Notes: a model not told the origin generated them from the sequence alone. A DNA stretch of 64,000 nt from Agapetus fuscipes (GCA_951799405.1 OX637362.1:8262703-8326702), one strand, 5' to 3'. Counted from the first letter of the stretch, positions 9,517 to 20,325 are shown. A program made the numbers and translations.

Positions 9517-9953
9517 GCAACGCAACAAAGCTACACATACAGTGTAACTTCTTGCCTGCGTTATACCCGAAGGGGTTGCATGTGGCGATTCGGGACCTAT
9601 TTATTTTTACAGGTAAGGGAGCCGGCCTACAATCACTTCAGTTGAAGAACGGGTGTGCCAGCTCCTTAGGGATCTGGTTCTCATTTATTGTGAAGGCTGC
9701 CAACTGAGCTATTGACCCCACTTTTTACGCGGTTGGTCGTCGCTACAAAGCTCCAATTCTCAAGCAAGACCCAGTTGCTGTAAGGTTGCATAGACCTTTG
9801 GTGACCGGTCTTTGGTATATTAATTTTTCAACCCAGTGAAGAGCAGATTGGAAAATATAATGGTACATTTTTTGTGCTCCGCTGGGATTCAAACCCACAA
9901 CCTTCCAAAAGAAAAAGTCCAAAGCTTTATCATTACACCACGGACCGATTAGA
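9517..9953 (-). mobile_element. Dimeric SINE (SINE-A joined to SINE-B), copy 1
   Basis: On the minus strand 9953-9737 is a SINE-A head and body, and 9736-9517 is a SINE-B. The junction reads 'GTAAAAAGTGGGGTCAATAG'. The SINE-B half has the diagnostic 'GTCCCGAATCGCC' and 'GCAGGCAAGAAG' variants shared with the copies at 46.8 and 57.6 kb. Part of the second tRNA head has been lost between 'CTCAGTTGGCAG' and 'CCTTCACAATAAATG'. This is the only copy that keeps the first head. Confidence 0.82.
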
Positions 9954-10212
9954 ATTATGTTGAAAGGCAAAATATTTTAATACAAGCAGTAATTCGTTTT
10001 ATTCTTAAGATTATTATGTTTTTTTTTTTGTATCATCACGTCTCGAGTCACAGATTTTGAATGTCAAAACTGAAAAAAAGACAATTTGAATAAAGACAAG
10101 TATTTCAACCGCAGCATACGACACGACGTACACAAAAAATGACCAAATGTATTTAATTTCAAAATGGTATTATTGACAATTTGAAATTGTATTGATGTAA
10201 TGGAGGTTCGAA

Positions 10213-10504
10213 ACCGGTCCGTAGTCTAGTCCGTAGTCACTTTTGACTCGTAAATGGAGGGTTGTGGGTTCGAATCCCAGAGGAGCACAAAAAATACTAT
10301 TCATATTTTCAAATATGCTCTTTGCCGGGTTGAAATATTCAAACACCTTTACCAAAGACCGATCACTAAAGGTTCATCTATCTTACAGCAAATGGGTCTT
10401 GTTGAAGAATTGGTGCTTTGTAGAGACGACCAACTTCGTACAAAGTTATACTATTCCAAATACACCAGAAAGATCAGCCACTTGACGCCCTCGGCCAAAG
10501 CTCC
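10213..10504 (+). mobile_element. SINE-A, 3' end truncated
   Basis: The head shows the same 'GTCCGTAGTCTAGTCCGTAG' slippage as the copy at 4363. The body reaches 'GAGACGACCAACTTCGTAC' and then turns into unrelated sequence. The tail near 10480-10504 ('CTCGGCCAAAGCTCC') may be a SINE-C head piece. Confidence 0.75.
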
Positions 10505-10546
10505 ATAAATATTTTTTATAGTATGAGTGGTCAGCTTCATACAATA
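10505..10546 (-). mobile_element. RTE-A head fragment
   Basis: Minus-strand 'GTATGAAGCTGACCACTC' followed by 'ATACTATAAAAAA' is the first 40 nt of the RTE-A 3' module. Confidence 0.6.
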
Positions 10547-11880
10547 CCACCCAAAATATGGAAAAATAGCTGGGTTTCTTTATCACAAGAGGGAAGTTCC
10601 AGATGAACAGATCTACGATAGGATGAAAATGGAGAAGGAAAACAAGACCATCTTTATTCTGTTTATAATGGAATTTAAAAAATAAAATGGATCTCAAGAA
10701 TATTTAAAATTATCTTAGTAGATCACTTTTGCTGTACGGCGTCGATCTATCCCATTTTTACACCTCCCTAAGGACTCCCAACTATAAAAGTTCTTTAGTT
10801 TTACGATTATTTGGTCTACGAAAATTTGTTCCAAGTAAAGAAAACATTTTAAAACGCTGTGCGTCGTATTAGAGGTCTGGGGTGTTTTTTTTTAGGTTTT
10901 TTGTCTAAGTCTTTGTATAAAAGTCCTACATTTCACCTTACAGAACAACCGTACATCTAATATTGGTTAACTCTACGTCCACATTTTGTAGAATGTGTCA
11001 AAGGGACTTACAAAATGAAGGTGTATTTTTGTCGATTTTAATGAATTTAAGACGGCCCCATACCCTTAAATTGTTTTTTTTTTATATTTTTCTTAAGGTC
11101 GAGTGTACATGGGTATTATACATGAGAAAAATCATGCGTGTTTATTGATAATTGATAAGTTTAAAAAGTATACAACTTTAAAAATGTGTCAATAAAAAAA
11201 TCATTTTACCAAACATGTTTTGTTCACATTATTTTCATGCGTCATATTTTGTAGATGAGGTTTTTCTTCTCATATTTCATAGTCATTCATTTTTCCATGA
11301 AAACTGTATCATTTCACAAAAATCTGTTTGAAGGAAAAATAAATATAGAAGCACTCTTTAGTTGAAAAAAATTATGCCGCGTTCAAATAAAATTAACGAA
11401 AGAAAACATGTTTTTTTACATACTTTTTTGTGTGGCGACATTTTTTAAGTTGAATTATTTTTTTCAAATACATAGTTTTGATACAAAATAGTCTGATTTA
11501 TTTCATTAATCTGACTTGTCTACTAAGACTATAAGGTTTAAGAAATACATATTTTTTGTAAATTACCAATTTTAGGGCCGGAGCCATCTTAAGTAAGATA
11601 AACACATCAGAATTGAATAGTTGTACCGACATAATAAGGCGAAACTTTGACTTATGTACCATCTTAGACGGCAAGTTCTCATGTTCTGCCATGCCCCTTC
11701 AAGTTTAACTTTTGCCCACACAATGCCTTCTGGAGTGACATGCTCCAGGCCTCAAACTAATCCTCGGACAATGCGAGATAATTCTATGAGCTCCAAAACA
11801 TGAATGTGTTAGAAAGACCCTCAGGACGTTGACGGTCAAGCTTAATTTTTTTGAAGTAACGCAATTCTTTTTTATATTTT
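10547..11880. other. AT-rich intergenic stretch, nothing recognised
   Basis: No frame longer than about 85 codons occurs and none has a recognisable motif. Poly(T) and poly(A) runs are common. I see no terminal repeats or repeat-family similarity. Confidence 0.5.
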
Positions 11881-12056
11881 GTATTGTTTGTGTATTAACA
11901 CTGTGAAAATTCATTTTGTTTCAATTTATAATTTTTGGATGAAATTTTTCAAGCAAAACACTGTTTATTTTCACTATAGACTTTATTTAAAAGATTAAAA
12001 TCTTTAAAACAAAATTACGAACGTTTTCGACCTAGAAGGTCATCATCAGGTATCAT
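11881..12056 (-). mobile_element. Penelope-like element 3' tail
   Basis: Minus-strand text after the hammerhead core ('GTAATTTTG ... TAAAGTC ... GTGAAAATAAACAGTG') resembles the outer parts of the inverted PLE pair at 45.6-45.9 kb. The plus-strand piece 'GTATTAACACTGTGAAAATTCATTTT' at about 11890-11916 also recurs at 45590 and in reverse at 58290. No coding part is left. Confidence 0.6.
12012..12056 (-). ncRNA. Hammerhead ribozyme, PLE type (intact core)
   Basis: Minus strand: CTGATGA at 12049-12043, a stem GACCT-TCT-AGGTC, GAAA at 12028-12025, a very short helix III (AACGTT), a cleavable C at 12019, and a 3-bp helix I (TAC/GTA). All core bases of the type I hammerhead are present. Short helix III and I are usual for Penelope-like elements. 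Self-cleavage is inferred. Confidence 0.65.
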
Positions 12057-12415
12057 GACCCTCTAGGTCTCAATTCTTTTTTGTTTAAATGAATTTGTTA
12101 AGAGGAAGTTAATAGACTCGAAACAAATTCTATTGACAGCAAAATTGTGACGTCAAACACGGCAGAATCTTGTTGTAAACATTACAGTTAATTAGTGTAA
12201 GACACGTGCTACCCGCTTCAGGCTTTTAATATCATTTCAATAATATACTGTCTGTGTTACATACAAACAATGGATCTTGTGTAAGCCTGAAGGATACCTG
12301 AGGATTCCACAAAGCGCTTACAACTTTGTACTCACTAACAGAAAACTCACATACGAGGCTTTGATCAGAGTTAAAATTAATATTTGTTATATCTACACAA
12401 ACGTGAAAAGCTTTG

Positions 12416-12993
12416 CTTATATATAAAACTCAATATTAATGTATGTATGTAGGTATGTTTGTTTCCTGTGGACTTTTAAACTGCTCAACGGATTTAACTC
12501 AAATTTTAGGAAGCATGTAAAATAATTAAAAAATGGTTCCTGTGAAGTAATAAATTGATCGGGTTATAAGCGAGTTTTTCGCCTTCTAACATTTCAATTT
12601 AACAAAACAACATGAAAATTTTGGAATACATGTTTGTTCCTTGTGGATTACTAAACCACTCAACCGATTTCAATCGAATTTCCAAGTAACATGAAAAGAA
12701 TAATTTTAACTGTCCCGATGAAGTTTGAGGTTGATCGGACCACAATGATATTTTTGGCCATTTTTGCCTGGTTATACCGTTCATTAGATTTTATTCTAAA
12801 AATTCATTTCAATAAATGTGTAGATTAAATAAGATCAAATAGATCACATAAAATAGATCGTGTGATTTTTGATATAGATTGGACTACAAATGTTTATAGG
12901 CTATTTGTTGCGACAGAATGCTACCATAACCCGTGGAAATAAATTTATTCCACACGCCCAAACGGCGTGGTGATACACGCCGGGAAACGCTAG
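12416..12993 (+). mobile_element. Non-autonomous Helitron
   Basis: The 3' end is textbook: a 7-bp perfect hairpin (CGGCGTG-GTGATA-CACGCCG, 12963-12982), seven bases, then CTAG at 12990-12993 followed by T. The 5' end near 12416 reads 'TTATATATAAAACTC', like the 'TCTATATATATAAAAC' start of the coding Helitron at 6296, but the initial TC has changed. The body (578 bp) contains two diverged copies of 'TGTTTGTTTCCTGTGGA ... AAACCACTCAACCGATTT' and no coding sequence. Confidence 0.75.
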
Positions 12994-14017
12994 TAACTTA
13001 CATACACAACTTTAATCCTTTTGTAAGTTTATAAAGTAAACTTAATCTTGTAGATATATACTGGTGAACGAGAAAATTACTGGGTGCATAGAGAATAAAG
13101 CATTGCCTTTGAGATATGAGTGTTCTTTCGGATGAAAAGAAAATCTTCGATAGAAAGAGTCTCGAATGTTGTTTTAGTTATTTTACGTTATGACAAATCC
13201 TCACGGAAGTCAAAAGCCTTTTTTTTTTTTCATTTTCTGGCCGCATAATGAGAAATGAGAAATATCGTCTCCTGCATCTCATCACACAGGGAAGAGTGAA
13301 GATATGACGCGAAGGGCTCCATGTTGAACGAGAATATCTTGGTTGAAGAACCTTAGACGATGGTTTGGCAGATACACAAGATATCTCTTTCGTACAGCAG
13401 CATTGAAGCAGCTATGTAGATATCCAATCTTCATTGAAGAGACACAAGAAGAAGTATATAGAATACTGTAAAAAATAATGTTTGGCTGGTCACACCTCAA
13501 GAGCTATTTACAACGTTGGCAGGTGGTCTTTTTGACAAAGTAAGTGGAGAAATGGTTCAACCCATAAAAAAACATAAAAAATTATATGACGTGTTTTGCG
13601 TGCTGTTGGGAATCCAACCCAGTATTTTTTTTTCCAAGTCTGAAGCGAGAATCATTTGACTAAGTACCCATCCGTAAAATCTACCCGTATTCGTCAATTT
13701 AAATATATATATGTAAAGAGTTTAATCCTTATTCTATAATCTTAGTTGCGAGGATAATTATAACAAATATTTGCAACTTAGATAGAAGGTGTATATGGCA
13801 AAAACCTCGACATGTTTCGCAAACATTTGCAATCGATAGCATTATATGAGTCGGTCCGCCTTTACTTGTTAGTTTCACATATAAAATCAATGCCTCGATA
13901 TCGTAAATATACCGGAAAAACGATAGGTAATTATATTTTTACTGTACATACAAAAGTGAGGATAAAATAATATTTTTACAAGTGAAACTATTACATTTAA
14001 TCTGAATTGCTTTTGTT
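12994..14017. other. Intergenic stretch with a short unidentified open frame
   Basis: At 13345-13470 (+) a 40-codon frame reads NLRRWFGRYTRYLFRTAALK and ends in a stop after EEVYRIL. It looks protein-like but I cannot place it. Near 13605-13680 a B-box-like 'GGGTTGGATTCCC' on the minus strand hints at another tRNA-derived repeat. The segment 13690-13800 is AT-rich and contains 'TTGCAACTTAGATAGA', a possible RTE-A end. Confidence 0.4.
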
Positions 14018-14149
14018 CCCTGATTTATAGCTTGGTATGAAGCTGACCAGCCGCACTGTAAAAAATGGTGCACTTTGTCAAAGTCGGTAGGTGTTGCAGA
14101 GCTTATATATTCATTTGAGATTGGGTAGTTACGTTGTAAGTCTACATAC
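14018..14149 (+). mobile_element. RTE-A 3' module, 5' half
   Basis: 'CCCTGATTTATAGCTTGG' to 'GTTGTAAGTCTACATAC' matches the first half of the module. It stops exactly at the left end of MITE-1; the second half is not found beyond the MITE. Confidence 0.7.
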
Positions 14150-14153
14150 ATAT

Positions 14154-14561
14154 CGACGGTTAAAAGGTAATAGGGCATAAGCGACAAAAACTAAATTGTT
14201 CAGGAGAGCAGTTTAAAGTTTGAAATTGCAGAATAGTGGCAAAACTTTTTTATTTTTTATCATATCGTTAAAATCAAAACAGCTCTAAAAATAAAGGCAT
14301 TTATTGGCATTCCTATAAATGTGGTTTTACGATTTTTTTATGTCACAAGTGCCTTTGGGACAAAAAAGACCAAATCTTGCCAGTTACACCAAAACCATAT
14401 TTCGAAAACGCAGTTGTTTGCTTGAGCATAAACAACAAAAAACCATCGTGAAGCTATGGGAGTTAGCGCATTAGAAAGAGCGTAAAATTTTAAGTAGGAT
14501 AGCATTCATAACTCATTTTTGACCAAAACGTCACTTATGCTCTACTTCCTTTAAACCTTCG
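14154..14561. mobile_element. MITE-1, copy 1
   Basis: Terminal inverted repeats of about 35 bp: 'CGACGGTTAAAAGGTAATAG' at the left and the reverse complement of 'TACTTCCTTTAAACCTTCG' at the right, with roughly 80 percent identity. ATAT flanks both ends (14150-14153, 14562-14565), compatible with TA or TATA-like target duplication. There is no coding sequence. A second copy lies at 30507-30900. Confidence 0.75.
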
Positions 14562-14833
14562 ATATCTTTGTAACTAAGATTAATTAAGAAATAAAAATAT
14601 TAAAAGTAAAAATAAACTTTGGTACAAGCAACTGACTGGCAAAGTAAAAACCGGCTAAGGCATCATCTTCTTATAAAAGTGGAAATCGTCATAATAATAT
14701 AGATTGGAAGATAAACCAATCTATAGAATGGTCAACGGTAAAGGATTTTAAAAATCATAACAAGAAAATTCATAATGCAATCTTTCATCTTCGAGATTAT
14801 TCTAAAAGTGAGACTCAAAGAAAAGGTAGACAA

Positions 14834-15092
14834 CTCGCTGCCTTAGTTCTTGTTTGCCGTATACGCCATTGAGAAAATTTTACATGAGCAATGTTTGCAC
14901 ATGAACTGGACCAATGTGTCTTATGAAAACAGGAAATTTATTTAAAAAATATTTTTAAAAACTCTCACATTATCGAGTTTTACGGTTTTTCTTAGCTCAG
15001 ATTGTGTAGAATTTGATTCTTAAGACAGCTGCATGAAAAAGTCATATTTGACAAGATTGGCGTATACGGCAAATAAGAACTGGGGGAGCGAA
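14834..15092. mobile_element. MITE-2, copy 1
   Basis: The left end 'CTTAGTTCTTGTTTGCCGTA' and the right end 'TACGGCAAATAAGAACTGGG' form inverted repeats of about 36 bp with few mismatches. The interior ('CTCACATTAT...CTTAGCTCAGATTGTGTAGAA') matches the copies at 32.7-33.3 and 40.6-40.8 kb. Confidence 0.72.
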
Positions 15093-15453
15093 CTGCTATT
15101 TTACAGTTATCATTTTTGCTGGTTTCAAGTCCAGATTGTTTGTTTGTCAAAAGGTAAACTATTACTCGATAAAATGTATACAAAAGCGTAGATTTATTTC
15201 ACTGCGCCAATGTATGATTTGAAAGCAGTTCTGCAACAAAAACCAATGCTTGCCAATATTATACAATAAAGCCATTGAAGGCAATGTATACCGAAATTTC
15301 AGTCAATTCATTAAGCGCGATGAATGGTTCTTTGACTTTCATATTGAAATCAAAATTGCGGATAATTTGACGTTAGTGCTATTTTCTTTTTCTTTTAGCG
15401 TCAATTTCATCAAAGTTTGGAACAGCTTCTATTCTTCTATTCTATTCTTCCAA
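15093..15453. other. Spacer, nothing recognised
   Basis: No motif is visible. The frame that appears to run through the region from 15250 is open mainly because it enters the SINE-B. Confidence 0.4.
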
Positions 15454-15660
15454 GTCCGGTCGATAGCTCAGGTGGTAGAGTGCTTGCATTCCATGCCGAA
15501 AGCTCGGGTTCGAATCCCACCGAGGGTGTCAGAAATGATTTCCCGTTTCGGTGTTTATTTCAAACCCCAAAATAAAATACCGGCAAGGTTTACTCAGCCT
15601 TCACAAGAAATGAGTACCAGCACTTTCGGGAGCTGGGAAACCTCCACTTCAACTGAACTT

Positions 15661-16586
15661 TTACTAAACTTTTCAGGAATCCCCAAGTATTGCCCTTCTT
15701 GTTCAATTCATATATTAGAAGTGTACTTGAGTTTTGTTCGACTGTTTGGAACCCCAATTATGTTGTCCATATTAATGCTATTGAAATGGTCCAAAAAAAC
15801 TTATCAAGCAACTGAACTTTCGCAATAGACAACATTTCAATAGTTATTCCCAAGCATTGGAGCATTATGGTATACGATCTTTGGAGGCAAGGAGAAATAT
15901 GCTTGACATCAGCTTCATATATAAGATAGTTAATAACAAAATCGATAGTGCACCTCTCACAAGCCTCCTTCCATTTCATTGTCCAATCAGAACTCATCGA
16001 GACAAATCCTTATTTTATGTGGGTGCAGCCAGGACAAATTATAAGCAAAATTCTTTTATAAGTAGAGCCTGCGTTGCAGTAAATAGTGTCCAAAGGACTG
16101 ATCCTAAGTTGGACATTTTCTTTCTGTCTGCACAGTCATTGAAAAAGAGGATTTTGAATCTAGCAGGATTTGAATTTCATTTTTGAATCTCATTTCTAAT
16201 TTCTTTAATCATTCTCAATTCCTATTTTGTTTTTATTGCTTATTAATCATCATTGACGTGTTTGGTGTGCGCATTGTTTTTCTACTCCCTTTCCTTTCTC
16301 CTGACCTTTCTTTCCTTATCCCATCATGAGGACGAGATTTATTTTTTATTTTTATTTTTATTCTGTTTTGATTTGTGTATTTCTTTTTTTTTTGGTTTTG
16401 GATGCTGCTTCTTTTTGTTTTTCTTTACTTTTTATTTATTTACCTGGCATGATTTGTAATTTAAAATATTAATTTGTAGAATACAGTAATAGGCGACATG
16501 AATTGTAAAAAATATCTTATATATGTATACAAAATTATATTCAATGCTGTTGTATTCTTGTTTAAACAATAAAAAAAAAAAAAAAA
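15661..16586 (+). mobile_element. Jockey-like LINE, 5'-truncated, with poly(A) tail
   Basis: The insertion contains the end of a LINE ORF, a 400-nt 3' UTR (16187-16567) and an A-run at 16568-16586. I do not see a clear target duplication at the SINE-B junctions. Confidence 0.78.
15694..16186 (+). pseudogene. LINE ORF2 C-terminus (Jockey group)
   Basis: Codons on the plus strand give RSVLEFCSTVWNPNYVVHI, then after frame changes LEHYGIRSLEARRNMLDISF, IYKIVNNKIDS, RTHRDKSLFYVGAARTNY and a final frame open to the stop at 16186. This C-terminal pattern, following the RT domain, is typical of Jockey and I-type non-LTR elements (the 'L..RR..LDL.F.YKI.N..ID' block). The catalytic RT motifs are absent, so the fragment is dead. 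Frameshifts near 15760-15860 separate the pieces. Confidence 0.75.
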
Positions 16587-16705
16587 AGTGGTTGGCGTAA
16601 GGTCGGCCCCCTTACCTGTAAAAATAAATAGGTTCAACTCGCCATATGCGACCCCTTCGGCAAGAAGTTACACTATATGTGTAGCTTAGTTGCGTTTTTT
16701 TTTTG

Positions 16706-18722
16706 CGTTGCGTTCTATTATTGTTGAAATTTAGTTTGATTGTCGTTTTTTGTTTAGATTTCTCAATCATTGATTCACAAAAAAACGTCGTATCGGCTCA
16801 TGGATCCTGTGATGAGGACAGCCAGTTATCTTTTCACCCTTCGGAATGTCTTCCAGCTGGACCTTGGCATCTCATTAGCTACGATGTGTGTATGTCTTTC
16901 ATAGCTTATTCTGTTGACACTTTGATACATTTTCTGTCAACCATTTACATATAGAAAAAGAGGTTTACTAATCCATCTAAGTACTTCTTGTTCCTGTTGT
17001 AATCTTAGGATTAGTTTTGCAATGTTAATCCACCTTATTTTTCATTTCTCCTTATCCAAGGTAATCCTTTTGACCTCTTAGTAAAAGGAACAGCGCACAT
17101 TATCTGTAAATACTGTGATGGATTTTACGGGTCTAATTCAATAAAAATTGCGGTGATTTAATTTTTGGACAATTATTTCAGATACGGTTCACATTACACG
17201 TACACCATACAACGGTCTCCGGCTTCTCCGGCTGCAAAGAAATTCGGGCTTTAATAGCAAAAACAAAGATTATTGTCGTGAAATGGCGGTCATCTTGGAT
17301 TGACAGGTCTTCATACAAATAATATCGATATTCGGTAGGTAAGACTTACTGTGATGATGAGACTTTGTAGGTTTATACCTAACAATTAAGCCACGCCCCT
17401 TTTAGAATTTACGAATAAATAGACGCCGCCTTTCGTTCAGACCTCAGAAGTGGGCAGAGCTCCGAAAAAGTCACCCACAGAGGAGACGAAACGTCAGCTG
17501 AAAGTCTTCAAGAAGTATCAAGAGAGAAGAAAAATAAAAAAAAATAAGCAAAAACTATGGACCACGGTTAAAACCTGGAACCAAAAAATCAAGCATCGTC
17601 CAAACTTATTTTTTAAATGATTGTCAACGTCAGCAGTACCAGCCAGGACACAAAATGATGAACAAGGCGTTTGTGAACTTGAGTGTCACAGATATAAACT
17701 GAATCAGTTGACAATCTCGTTAAATCAGTAAAACGATTGCATCTCTTCGGGGTTCTGCATTTGGAAGTTTAATGAGAAAACTTTCTGCTCCATTTTGTGG
17801 TGACTTCATTATCAAAGTTGTCACTTCTTACTGAAACTCATGTAACTGTTTTATCATGATGAAAATTGATATCACAATGAAATTGAAGTCGACACAAAAA
17901 AACTGAAGTCACCACGTAGCGAAGTACCAGGTGCGTGCATTAGGTAGAGACAAATAGGATTTTTGTTTTCAAACTTTGCACGATCCATTTCGAGGATAAT
18001 GTACACGTTTTTACAAAACTTAGTATAAATGTAATGAACGATTTGGTCAGGCATAGGTTACAACTTTTCACATATTTTTTTTTTATGAAATAATAGAAAT
18101 AAACGAAAATAAACTCTTTGTTAAACAATCGACATCAAACTTTACAGAAACCATTCCGAAAATATTTTACATGTGTCCAGAAAATTTGATAAAAATCAGT
18201 TGAGCGCTTTAAGAGACCATTCAAAAAATACAAGCATACATTTATTTTTAAAACAAAATTTAAAGTGAGGCTTACTTACCTAGATATTTACCAAAGAGGG
18301 AGAGCTGATTTCAAATTATGTCCGATCTGCATTTTTCACTGCAAAGGAGAATGGGGATTTTTGGATAATTTTATTTACATTTTTAGGGAAAATTACTCGG
18401 TAATGTGTTTATGTAAGGGCGAGTAAAGACATATTAGATAATTTTGATGGCTTTTTAACAGCGTAAGCCTAAGGCGATAAAAAAAGCAACTTAAATTAAA
18501 AATGTGTGGGCACCGAAATAATCGTTTTCTTGAACCCTGGATTTTTTTTTACGAGTTGAATATATTTTTTTATAGATAAGGTTCTTTTAATGTCAACCCA
18601 TAATCAACTGCACGACAACTCAATGTGGGTGGTGGACTTCTCGATCAACCGTAGCCACCGCTGTCTACTCAACGCCTTCCTCCTACAGTCCCATGCTCCT
18701 ACCGCACGACGCGATGGTCCAA
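16706..18722. other. Long AT-rich intergenic stretch
   Basis: About 2 kb without any frame I can identify. Points seen: 17445-17530 contains 'GAGACGAAACGTCAGCTG', similar to PLE termini but without an acceptable hammerhead fold. 18600-18720 is less AT-rich; on the minus strand it reads like the end of a decayed LINE, but this is not firm. Confidence 0.45.
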
Positions 18723-18990
18723 CCATTTATTAGGAATATTTTATTAGGAATGCAATTCACCAACCTATTCTGCCTGGCCAGAAACAGGTATTAATATCAT
18801 CAATTAATAATTCATTTTTGTTTTTTTAATCAATTATTCATTAATAATTACCCAATAACATCTGTTGAACCAGAGTCAAAGTTATGGTCAAATGACCCAA
18901 GCGGGGATCGAACCAACGTTATTCCAATCCAAACAAGCTGGAACGATCGGCCCACTTGGCCCCCTCGGCCATAGCACCATAATCTGGGTT
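18723..18990 (-). mobile_element. SINE-C, copy 1
   Basis: The minus-strand head is 'TATGGCCGAGGGGGCCAAG' with B box 'TTGGTTCGATCCCCG', resembling a class II tRNA (Leu or Ser). The body carries 'GTTCAACAGATGTTATTGGG' and 'CTGGCCAGGCAGAATAGG'. The 3' end is near 18740. Confidence 0.75.
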
Positions 18991-19179
18991 CATCATCACA
19001 ACCATCTTTTTTGTGGAAAAGCCAGGCTTCGATGGTCATTTGCTTTATAGATTGATCATAGAATCCCTAGAAGATAATTCAAAATTTGTCAATAGTGAAA
19101 GACTGGTCGTTAAGGTATGCATACTTCATCTAGATTATTTTCTTATCAAGGTTGAGGGAACCACAACGAAAGCACGAAA

Positions 19180-19518
19180 GAGCTATGCTACACATAAGAC
19201 TGTCAGATCGGATACGAAATAACGACAAACGTAGAAGATCGGAAGTTACTGACATAGTCAAAGGGTGGCAAAGCAGAAGTGGTCGTGGCCAGGGCATGTT
19301 GCCAGATTGAGCGAGCAAAGATGTACGAAAAGAGTGGTAGAATTATAACCTCGTAAAGACAAAAGAACTAGAAAAGGCCTCTTACACGATGGTCATATGA
19401 TATTAAAAGAGTTGCTGGTGATTGGATGCAGAAAGCCCAGGACAGAGACGCCTGGAGAGATATGGGGGAGGCCTATGTCCAGCAGTGGACAAGAAGTGGC
19501 TGACTAAGTAAGTAAGTA
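19180..19518 (+). pseudogene. LINE C-terminal remnant with (TAAG)n tail
   Basis: Broken plus-strand codons give TRKGLLHDGHMILK-like text, then WMQKAQDRDAWRDMGEAYVQ and QWTRSG before stops, followed by 'TAAGTAAGTAAGTAG' at 19504-19518. The pattern W-(D)DI..AG..WM..AQDR..W...EAY.QQW is a well-known C-terminal end of arthropod LINE ORFs. The upstream part 19186-19330 reads RLSDRIRNNDKRRRSEVTD and belongs to the same ORF. Several frameshifts make it a fossil. Confidence 0.7.
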
Positions 19519-19559
19519 GGGTTGAGTGAATTTAATTTATTTAGTCAATGTTCAAAACT

Positions 19560-19760
19560 GCAGGAAATTCGACTACATGGGTCCAGGCTTCTTCAGAGTT
19601 GTCTCCATTTCTTGTCATCCCTTCTGTATCTTTCAATTCATTCATACTTATCACATTTTTTCATACATCCCCATTGCATTCACTCTGTTTGTACAATTAT
19701 TTCAAAAATTCTCCAGTCTGATCAAGCAATACCTCTCTTTGTCTTCCTTTTCCGCTGACA
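19560..19760 (-). pseudogene. Decayed RTE-like ORF fragment
   Basis: Minus-strand codons approximate GRGRPR-(K)W-DQ-GE: GKGRQREVLLDQTGEFLK. This is the RTE C-terminal motif seen intact at 609-1984 and 50760-51092. Many substitutions and stops. Confidence 0.5.
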
Positions 19761-20072
19761 GATGTTTTTTCTTCAAAATTGAATAAAATAAATAAGCACT
19801 TAAAAAGATTAAATGAGCACATATGAGGTTAGTTGCAATGTATATTTCACTATCCTCTTTCACTTTCAATATACACCACCGTCTCAAATTAGCCTTATGT
19901 CGACGTTCAGACAAGCAAAGTAGGCAAGTTGTTTAAGGCAGCAACAAAAAACAAGCATTTTTTATATAAGTTAAAACCAGTTTTCGACACGAAGAAAGAT
20001 TATCCATTTTAAAATTAAATTTCAAGATTAATTACGTACACTTTTAGAATATTAGACCAATTTAAGGAACTG
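19761..20072. other. Spacer, nothing recognised
   Basis: AT-rich, with short frames only. Confidence 0.4.
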
Positions 20073-20325
20073 GTTCCTTGACAAATAGGTTGGTATGAAG
20101 CTGACTCCCCAATACTGTAAAAACTTGGTTCACTTTTTCCAATGTCACCCCGGTTTCAGGATAGGTGGCAAGAGTTGCAGAGTTCACGTTCATATGAGGT
20201 TTGGTTTCTTTTTTTTGTACACATGCAGCATGTGTAATTGCGAACTTACATTTCCCTGCTTTTGGACGTGAATTAAATATGAGACGTTATACCATTATAT
20301 ATTTGGAACTTTAATTATTGCTTAT
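20073..20325 (+). mobile_element. RTE-A 3' module, diverged
   Basis: 'CCTTGACAAATAGGTTGG' to 'GACGTGAATTAAATATGAGA'; the terminal 'TTGCAACTTAGATT' has decayed to 'TTTGGAACTTTAATT'. Confidence 0.7.

Larger units (their letters stand above)
15454..16705 (+). mobile_element. SINE-B split by a Jockey-like LINE
   Basis: The left part 15454-15660 goes from 'GTCCGGTCGATAGCTCAGG' to 'CCACTTCAACTGAA'. The right part 16587-16705 resumes with 'GTGGTTGGCGTAAGG' and ends 'TGTAGCTTAGTTGCG'. The two parts fit together without loss. A LINE with a poly(A) tail lies between them. Head and B box ('GGGTTCGAATCCC') are intact. Confidence 0.88.

Noticed and set aside
17445..17530. Hammerhead ribozyme ('GAGACGAAACGTCAGC')
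   Set aside because: The upstream core would be CAGAGGA and helix II only three bases; no acceptable helix I. Kept only as PLE-like text.
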